DNA from: an uncultured Veillonella sp.
GTDB lineage: Bacteria > Bacillota > Negativicutes > Veillonellales > Veillonellaceae
Reading direction: 5' to 3'
Assembly (NCBI GenBank): GCA_900766125.1
Contig: CAAFUD010000224.1
Span: forward strand, 1-10,859
DNA: 10,859 bases
The position numbers and the translations under genes are program-made. The notes beneath the pieces were generated by a model. The model was given only the letters and a program-made list of their open reading frames with translations, did no database searches and was not told the DNA's origin. Below, piece after piece: positions 6,468 to 10,859 of this stretch. Position 1 is the first letter of the stretch. Every line of letters starts with the position of its first letter.

Positions 6468-8747
6468 CTATTTCTGATTACCAATCCATAATTGGCCGAG
6501 TGCTAAGCCCCCATCATTGGAAGGAACAGCCTCATTCATATATAAATTGCCTACATGCCAAGCGCGATATATTAACTCTACTAATTTGCGATTTTGAAAT
6601 ACACCGCCTGATATGGCCGCATCACCAATATTATATCGCTCCATTAAATCGGCTGAAGTTTCACATAATGCAATGGCAACGGTTTTATGGAAAGATGCTG
6701 CAAGATGAGCTTTAGATTCACCTTTAACGACACCATCCATAATAGATTGAACAGTGGGAGTAAAATCAAGAATTCGACCGTCATAGTTATAATCAAGCAA
6801 TATGCCTTTTTCATCACCACATAAAGATTCTAATGCAATAGCAATTTGCGCATCATAGGTATGAATCATGCCTAGTCCTAAAAGAGAACCTACTGCATCA
6901 AATAAACGTCCACAGCTCGTTGCTTGAATCATAGGCATTGTAGATTGTAATGCTTTATCTAATATTTCCCAACCTTTAGGTAGCCTATTCATCCAATCTT
7001 GGTAAACAGGTGGAATATCATTACCATAATAATTTCTGATATACCATAAGGCTTGACGCCATGGCTCAGAAACCGCTTTTTCTCCACCTGGTAACGGTGC
7101 TTCATGGATATGAGCTAATCGTTGATATTGGTTACCTTTACAAAGGAGAAATTCACCGCCCCATACGCTTCCATCTGGACCATATCCTGTACCATCCATG
7201 GCAATTCCAAGAACAGGCCCTTCTAGATTGTGTTCTGCCATAACTGATGCAATATGAGCATGATGATGTTGGACAGGTATAACAGAAATCTGTGAACTTT
7301 TACCAATACGTTCTCCTAAGTGAGAAGAGAAAAATTGAGGATGACTATCTACAATGATTTTCTCTGGTTGTATAGAAAATAATTTCTCATATCGGTCAAT
7401 AGTCCACTCCAAAGTTGCATGAGTGGATGCATTCTGTAGATCACCAATATGTGGTCCTACAAGAACTTCAGAACCTTTATTCACAGCGAAAGCATTTTTT
7501 AAATCACTCCCCATGGCTAATATCGAAGTTTGCCCTGAAATTTCACAATGAATAGGTTCTGGTACATAGCCACGACTACGACGAATAAATCGAGGTTTCT
7601 TATGAATAACAGTTACAACAGAATCATCGAGAGGTGCATAAATTTTCCGATTGTGAACCAAAAAATAATCAGCAACAGCCCCTAACTCTTCAAATGCTTG
7701 ATTATCATCATATAAAACGGGATCACCGCTACGATTTCCGCTCGTCATGACCCACGCTGCATCTGATGGTAATAGTACCTCATGCATCGGTGTATATGGT
7801 AACATTACGCCAAGCATATGATTATCTGGCGCTACATGGGTACTCAAATGGACTAAGCTATCCTGATTTCTTTCTAATAATACGATAGGACGTTCCATTC
7901 CAGTCAAAATATCTAGTTCTACATCACTAAGATGGACTAGCTCGATTGCCGTATCTAGAGACCCTACCATAATTGCTAGTGGTTTATGTGGTCTGTTTTT
8001 ACGCTTACGTAAGCGTTGGACCGCTACATCATTTCGAGCATCACAAACTAAATGATAGCCGCCAATCCCCTTAATAGCGATAATACTACCTTCGTTAATT
8101 AATTCACGGGTTGTATTCCATACATTTACTGTATCTACAACCGTACGATTAGGTTTATATAGAGTATAATGCGGCCCACAAAGAGAACACGCATTAGGTT
8201 CAGCACGATAACGGCGCCCCTCTATATCCTCATATTCAGCCTTACAAGCTTCACACATAGGAAACTCATCCATCGTCGTTCGCTCACGATCATAAGGTAG
8301 AGATTTAATAATCGTATACCGAGGGCCACAATTTGTGCAATTAATAAAAGGATATTCTTTCCTACGCTTGTCCCGTTCTAGTTCTTTAAGACAGTCATCA
8401 CATGGCGCTGTATCAGCACTAATAAACGTACTAACCTCTTCACCTAATGGAGAGGGCTTCACAGAGAACTCAACTTCATTGTTTTGTATAGTAAGATGTT
8501 CTACCCGTTGACTTGTAATGCGGCACAATCGAGGTTGGTCATCTTGAATCGCATCTAAAAACAACTGCAAATCACTAGTACAACCTTGTATCTCGACGTA
8601 AACACCTTGGCTATCATTATATACAAAACCTGTTAAACCTAGGGAATGTGCCCACATAGAAACAAGGGGCCGGAATCCGACCCCTTGAACTATACCGGTA
8701 TAACGAATTCCCCAGCGTTCTATAGTTTGATTACTATTTTGTTTCAT
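6468..8747 (-). CDS. hypF: Carbamoyltransferase HypF (hydrogenase maturation)
   Basis: Uses carbamoyl phosphate and ATP to make carbamoyl-AMP and transfers the carbamoyl group to the terminal Cys of HypE. The 759-aa product is full length and shows all domains in order. An acylphosphatase-like domain (about 13-98) has GIVQGVGFRP. Two zinc fingers follow with Cys116/119/137/140 and Cys165/168/187/190. A YrdC-like domain (about 208-395) has IAIKGIGGYHL, KRKNRPHKPLA and TSGNRSGDP. A Kae1-like domain runs from about 405 to the end, with HHHAH at 494-498, MDGTGYGPDG and SGGVFQNR. ATG at 8747 has AGGAG five bases upstream. It starts 35 bases after scfB with no terminator between them, so the two are probably co-transcribed. 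A 143-bp gap separates it from hypC. Confidence 0.97.
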   Translation of the reverse strand: MKQNSNQTIERWGIRYTGIVQGVGFRPLVSMWAHSLGLTGFVYNDSQGVYVEIQGCTSDLQLFLDAIQDDQPRLCRITSQRVEHLTIQNNEVEFSVKPSPLGEEVSTFISADTAPCDDCLKELERDKRRKEYPFINCTNCGPRYTIIKSLPYDRERTTMDEFPMCEACKAEYEDIEGRRYRAEPNACSLCGPHYTLYKPNRTVVDTVNVWNTTRELINEGSIIAIKGIGGYHLVCDARNDVAVQRLRKRKNRPHKPLAIMVGSLDTAIELVHLSDVELDILTGMERPIVLLERNQDSLVHLSTHVAPDNHMLGVMLPYTPMHEVLLPSDAAWVMTSGNRSGDPVLYDDNQAFEELGAVADYFLVHNRKIYAPLDDSVVTVIHKKPRFIRRSRGYVPEPIHCEISGQTSILAMGSDLKNAFAVNKGSEVLVGPHIGDLQNASTHATLEWTIDRYEKLFSIQPEKIIVDSHPQFFSSHLGERIGKSSQISVIPVQHHHAHIASVMAEHNLEGPVLGIAMDGTGYGPDGSVWGGEFLLCKGNQYQRLAHIHEAPLPGGEKAVSEPWRQALWYIRNYYGNDIPPVYQDWMNRLPKGWEILDKALQSTMPMIQATSCGRLFDAVGSLLGLGMIHTYDAQIAIALESLCGDEKGILLDYNYDGRILDFTPTVQSIMDGVVKGESKAHLAASFHKTVAIALCETSADLMERYNIGDAAISGGVFQNRKLVELIYRAWHVGNLYMNEAVPSNDGGLALGQLWIGNQK

Positions 8748-8782
8748 ATAAACTCCTACTATAGACGGAGAATTAATGGCTA

Positions 8783-10192
8783 TTAACCTAATGCTACAGG
8801 AATACTGCCATCAATGCCAGCTTGTTCTAGCTCGGCTTGAATCATAATAGCGCATTCAATACGTTTCTTTTGTAAGCGGCAGCCAAATTCATAAGGTGTT
8901 TCTAAATCGCCACCTAATGTAATGTTGTTAGCATGACAACCACCAGAACAGAAGAATTTCGCCCAACATTCAGCACAAGTTGGTTTAGAGAATACATGTG
9001 TATTACGGAAATCTTTAGGAATTTCTGTATTTTGTAATCCATCATACACATTGCCAAGCACATATCCATCTTTACCTACGAATTGATGACATGGGTAAAT
9101 ATCGCCATTAGGTACGACTGCCATATATTCATGACCTGCCCCACAACCACGCAGGCGTTTAGCCATACATGGACCGCGATACAAATCCATACGGAAGTGG
9201 AAGAAGTTAAACTTCTCGCCCCAACCATCTAATTGACGTTGTAAATAAATATCTGCTAATTTTTCATATTCTTTTTCCAATACAGGCCAATCCTCTTCGC
9301 GAAGAACATAGTCCCCCTCTTCACCTACTACAGGCTCCATGGATAAATGTTCGAAGCCAAGATCAGACATAGCCATAACGTCTTTTGTAAAGTCTAAGTT
9401 TTTATGTGTATACGTACCACGTACGTAGTATTCAAGGCCATGGCGTTGTTTTACTGCATTGATAAGGTTTTTAGCAATATATTTGTAAGATTCCGCACCA
9501 CTACCAGCTACAGGACGCATCGCATTATGTACAGATTCACGACCATCCAAAGATAATACAAGGCTCATCTTATGTTCGTTTACATAGTCGATTTTATCTT
9601 GTGTTAAGAGCATGCCATTTGTAGTCAATGTAAGCTTGAAAATCTTATTGTGCTTTTCTTGAATGGATTCAATATATTCAACTGTTTGTTTAACAACATC
9701 CCAGTTCAATAAAGGTTCTCCACCAAAGAAGTCTATTTCACAATGTTGACGAGGGCCGCTCATTTTAATGAGGAAGTCCACTGCACGCTTCGCCACATCA
9801 AAACTCATTAATTCACGTTTTACACCGCCGTAATCACCTTGGCTGGCAAAACAGTATTTACATGCTAAATTACAATCATGAGCAATATTTAAGCATAATG
9901 CCTTAACAATAGGTTTTTCACCTACTACAAGTTTAAACTCTCTACTCATCGGAGCAAACAATTGCTCTGCTTTAATGAGCTCATCTAACTCATCCATAAT
10001 CTCATCAAGTTCTACGGCATCTTCCTTAGCATCTAATGCAGCATGTACTGCATCGCGATTAGTGCCATCATATATGTCAAGAACTCTATCAATGAGTTCG
10101 TCGATAACGTGAATAATACCACTATTAACATCTAAGCAGTAATAGTTATCCTTCATCCGAAACTTATGGATCATTGGTTTTAATTCTAACAT
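8783..10192 (-). CDS. scfB: SCIFF peptide maturase, thioether-forming radical SAM/SPASM enzyme
   Basis: Predicted to use S-adenosylmethionine and iron-sulfur clusters to link cysteine sulfurs of the SCIFF peptide to side chains (usually Thr) as thioether bridges (ranthipeptide type; the Clostridium thermocellum enzyme is CteB). The 469-aa product has an N-terminal peptide-binding (RRE-like) region (about 7-85), then the radical-SAM motif Cys107-x3-Cys111-x2-Cys114 (HDCNLACKYCFA) and DFFGGEPLLNW (154-164). The SPASM region has Cys342, 350, 368, 406, 409, 415, 419 and 438, enough for two auxiliary clusters. ATG at 10192 is chosen: GGAGG lies four bases upstream, and MLELKPMIHKF fits the family start. 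An in-frame GTG at 10258 would add 22 unlikely residues and lies upstream of the candidate -10 box. The substrate gene lies just upstream, behind a terminator. Confidence 0.95.
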   Translation of the reverse strand: MLELKPMIHKFRMKDNYYCLDVNSGIIHVIDELIDRVLDIYDGTNRDAVHAALDAKEDAVELDEIMDELDELIKAEQLFAPMSREFKLVVGEKPIVKALCLNIAHDCNLACKYCFASQGDYGGVKRELMSFDVAKRAVDFLIKMSGPRQHCEIDFFGGEPLLNWDVVKQTVEYIESIQEKHNKIFKLTLTTNGMLLTQDKIDYVNEHKMSLVLSLDGRESVHNAMRPVAGSGAESYKYIAKNLINAVKQRHGLEYYVRGTYTHKNLDFTKDVMAMSDLGFEHLSMEPVVGEEGDYVLREEDWPVLEKEYEKLADIYLQRQLDGWGEKFNFFHFRMDLYRGPCMAKRLRGCGAGHEYMAVVPNGDIYPCHQFVGKDGYVLGNVYDGLQNTEIPKDFRNTHVFSKPTCAECWAKFFCSGGCHANNITLGGDLETPYEFGCRLQKKRIECAIMIQAELEQAGIDGSIPVALG

Positions 10193-10218
10193 GGTACCTC
10201 CAATTATTATGTATGGTA

Positions 10219-10241
10219 AAAGTTCTACTATATAGAACTTT
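10219..10241. promoter_or_regulatory. 9-bp inverted repeat at the predicted 5' end of scfB mRNA
   Basis: AAAGTTCTA (10219-10227) and TAGAACTTT (10233-10241) pair perfectly around five bases. The repeat lies directly after the -10 candidate at 10249-10257 and about 18 bases before the ribosome site. It could be an operator covering the transcription start or a 5' stem that stabilises the mRNA. It has no U-run and is not a terminator. Confidence 0.45.
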
Positions 10242-10248
10242 CTAGATA

Positions 10249-10257
10249 ATTGTACCA
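10249..10257 (-). promoter_or_regulatory. Candidate extended -10 promoter for scfB(-hypF)
   Basis: Minus-strand TGGTACAAT (TGN plus TACAAT, 5/6) gives a start near 10242 and a leader of about 50 bases. The -35 region is weak. A TATAAT at 10315-10320 is an alternative, but its -35 position falls in the terminator stem and does not match. Confidence 0.4.
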
Positions 10258-10325
10258 CATTTCCACGCTAAACGTTATGAAAAGAGTCATAAAGATATAC
10301 CATACAAAGTATGTATTATACACAT

Positions 10326-10353
10326 AAATAAAAAAGGCCCGCTAAGCGAGCCT
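10326..10353 (-). terminator. Intrinsic terminator after scfA
   Basis: On the minus strand, AGGCTCGC-TTA-GCGGGCCT forms an 8-bp stem (one G-T pair) with a three-base loop, followed at once by a T-rich tract (TTTTTATTT). It begins five bases after the scfA stop. It should end most scfA transcripts before scfB; any read-through would reach scfB. The plus strand also has a T-rich flank, but no plus-strand gene ends here. Confidence 0.9.
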
Positions 10354-10358
10354 CTTTA

Positions 10359-10502
10359 TTATTTTTGTTTGCAAACTTGGTTACCAACTGTGCAGCTTGT
10401 TTTGCAAGCGGATTGGCAAGATGTTTGACATTCCCCACAACCGCCAGTTTTAGCAGTTTTTTGTAAGGATTCAGTGTTGATAGTACGAATACGTTTAGCC
10501 AT
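10359..10502 (-). CDS. scfA: SCIFF ribosomal peptide precursor (six cysteines in forty-five)
   Basis: Precursor of a ranthipeptide modified by the neighbouring maturase. The 47-aa product starts MAKRIRTINTESLQK, a leader-like basic segment. It then has GGCGECQTSCQSACKTSC and TVGNQVC before a KQK end. The six cysteines (22, 25, 29, 33, 37, 44; spacing 2-3-3-3-6) match the SCIFF pattern. Thr27, Thr35 and Thr38 are possible thioether acceptors; characterised SCIFF maturases join a Cys to a Thr in this region. ATG at 10502 has AGGAGG seven bases upstream. It has its own promoter (10537-10566) and terminator, so a short abundant transcript is expected. The gene is easy to miss because of its size. 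No protease or exporter gene is seen beside it, and the mature form and its role are unknown. Confidence 0.95.
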   Translation of the reverse strand: MAKRIRTINTESLQKTAKTGGCGECQTSCQSACKTSCTVGNQVCKQK

Positions 10503-10536
10503 GGTTATCCTCCTCAATACTTATCGAATGATATTT

Positions 10537-10566
10537 ATTTTATCATATTTATGAAAAGCCTGTAAA
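10537..10566 (-). promoter_or_regulatory. Promoter of scfA
   Basis: Minus-strand TTTACA (10561-10566, 5/6) and TAAAAT (10537-10542, 5/6) are 18 bases apart, with a TGA extension making an extended -10. Transcription would start near 10530, about 28 bases before the ATG, with AGGAGG (10509-10514) inside this short leader. It begins four bases after the stop of the upstream gene. No terminator for that gene is seen, so read-through may add to scfA expression. Confidence 0.65.
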
Positions 10567-10569
10567 ATA

Positions 10570-10859
10570 CTATTTAGTTATGTTTTCGTCTACAGATTTG
10601 ATTTTATTAACTTCTGTAGTTTTATTTGCATCTGCTCCTACTGTTGTTGCAGTGCTTGTAACAGCATCAGTTTTTTCTTTCTTAGGAGTATCCTTACGCA
10701 ATACCTTACGTAATGCCAATGCAACTGGAGTAACGATAACAGCTGCAAAAACAGCTTCTGGAATACCGTGCGTAACAGATAAGAATACAATAGAGCCTAA
10801 TACTTGATCTGGGCTTAGGTTCATTTTAATAGCAAACATATCTGCGTAAAGCAAGAAGA
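10570..10859 (-). CDS. C-terminal part of a membrane protein, possibly an ECF transporter S component (start outside window)
   Basis: The visible 96 or so codons continue past the window edge; a TTG at 10854 is an internal Leu codon rather than a start. Residues FLLYADMFAIKMNLSPDQVLGSIVFLS, then GIPEAVFAAVIVTPVALALRKVLRK, look like the last loop and last transmembrane helix of a vitamin-uptake (ECF) substrate-binding subunit, which often end in a GIxEAxxAxxIVxPI-like helix followed by basic residues. A hydrophilic Lys/Thr/Ala/Glu tail of about 40 residues follows the helix and is unusual for that family. The substrate cannot be told. Another small integral membrane protein remains possible. 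Confidence 0.5.
   Translation of the reverse strand, partial: FLLYADMFAIKMNLSPDQVLGSIVFLSVTHGIPEAVFAAVIVTPVALALRKVLRKDTPKKEKTDAVTSTATTVGADANKTTEVNKIKSVDENITK

Noticed and set aside
10193..10258. 22-residue N-terminal extension of the SCIFF maturase starting at GTG 10258
   Set aside because: It starts upstream of the likely -10 box, translates the inverted repeat and ribosome site, and does not resemble the family N-terminus. ATG at 10192 has GGAGG in place.
10315..10320. Perfect TATAAT on the minus strand just after the scfA terminator
   Set aside because: The -35 position falls in the GC stem of the terminator with no match and there is no TGN extension. The TGGTACAAT box nearer scfB is better placed.
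10580..10807. 75-codon plus-strand ORF opposite the membrane-protein gene
   Set aside because: It lies wholly antisense to a coding sequence with clear membrane-protein character and has no ribosome site of note.

Overview
The window looks like a chromosomal segment of a diderm Firmicute of the class Negativicutes, most likely Veillonella or a close relative. Reasons: the base composition is AT-rich; outer-membrane assembly genes (an LptD-like barrel protein with galU) lie beside genes typical of anaerobic Firmicutes (the SCIFF peptide and its radical-SAM maturase); and nearly every gene has a strong AGGAGG-type ribosome binding site. The genus is an inference from gene content, not a database match. 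Every gene I can support lies on the minus strand, so the window reads right to left. I see no tRNA, rRNA, CRISPR array, insertion sequence or origin.

Right end (10859 to 8783): the C-terminal part of a membrane protein, probably an ECF-transporter substrate-binding component, is followed by a well-formed promoter and a 47-codon gene. That gene encodes a SCIFF peptide (six cysteines, scfA). A strong intrinsic terminator follows, then a separate promoter-like region with a 9-bp inverted repeat, then the 469-aa SCIFF maturase (scfB), a radical-SAM/SPASM enzyme expected to install Cys-to-Thr thioether bridges in the peptide.

Middle (8747 to 3986): hypF starts 35 bases after scfB. After a 143-bp AT-rich gap come hypC, hypD and hypE, tightly coupled (41-base overlap, then one base between stop and start). 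HypF and HypE make and dehydrate the thiocarbamoyl group that becomes cyanide, and HypC and HypD assemble the Fe(CN)2CO unit of [NiFe]-hydrogenase. hypA, hypB and the hydrogenase subunits are not in the window.

Left end (3727 to 1): a cell-envelope block. It has a small secreted protein of unknown function, an exported protein with six short repeats plus a beta-rich domain and an acidic tail, a compact cysteine-free LptD-like outer-membrane protein, and the N-terminal third to half of GalU (UDP-glucose synthesis). Spacing suggests the last three form one transcription unit. A hairpin and a small dyad separate the first gene from the rest.

The most notable feature is the ranthipeptide (SCIFF) pair placed directly ahead of the hydrogenase cofactor-assembly genes, with the short peptide gene behind its own promoter and terminator.
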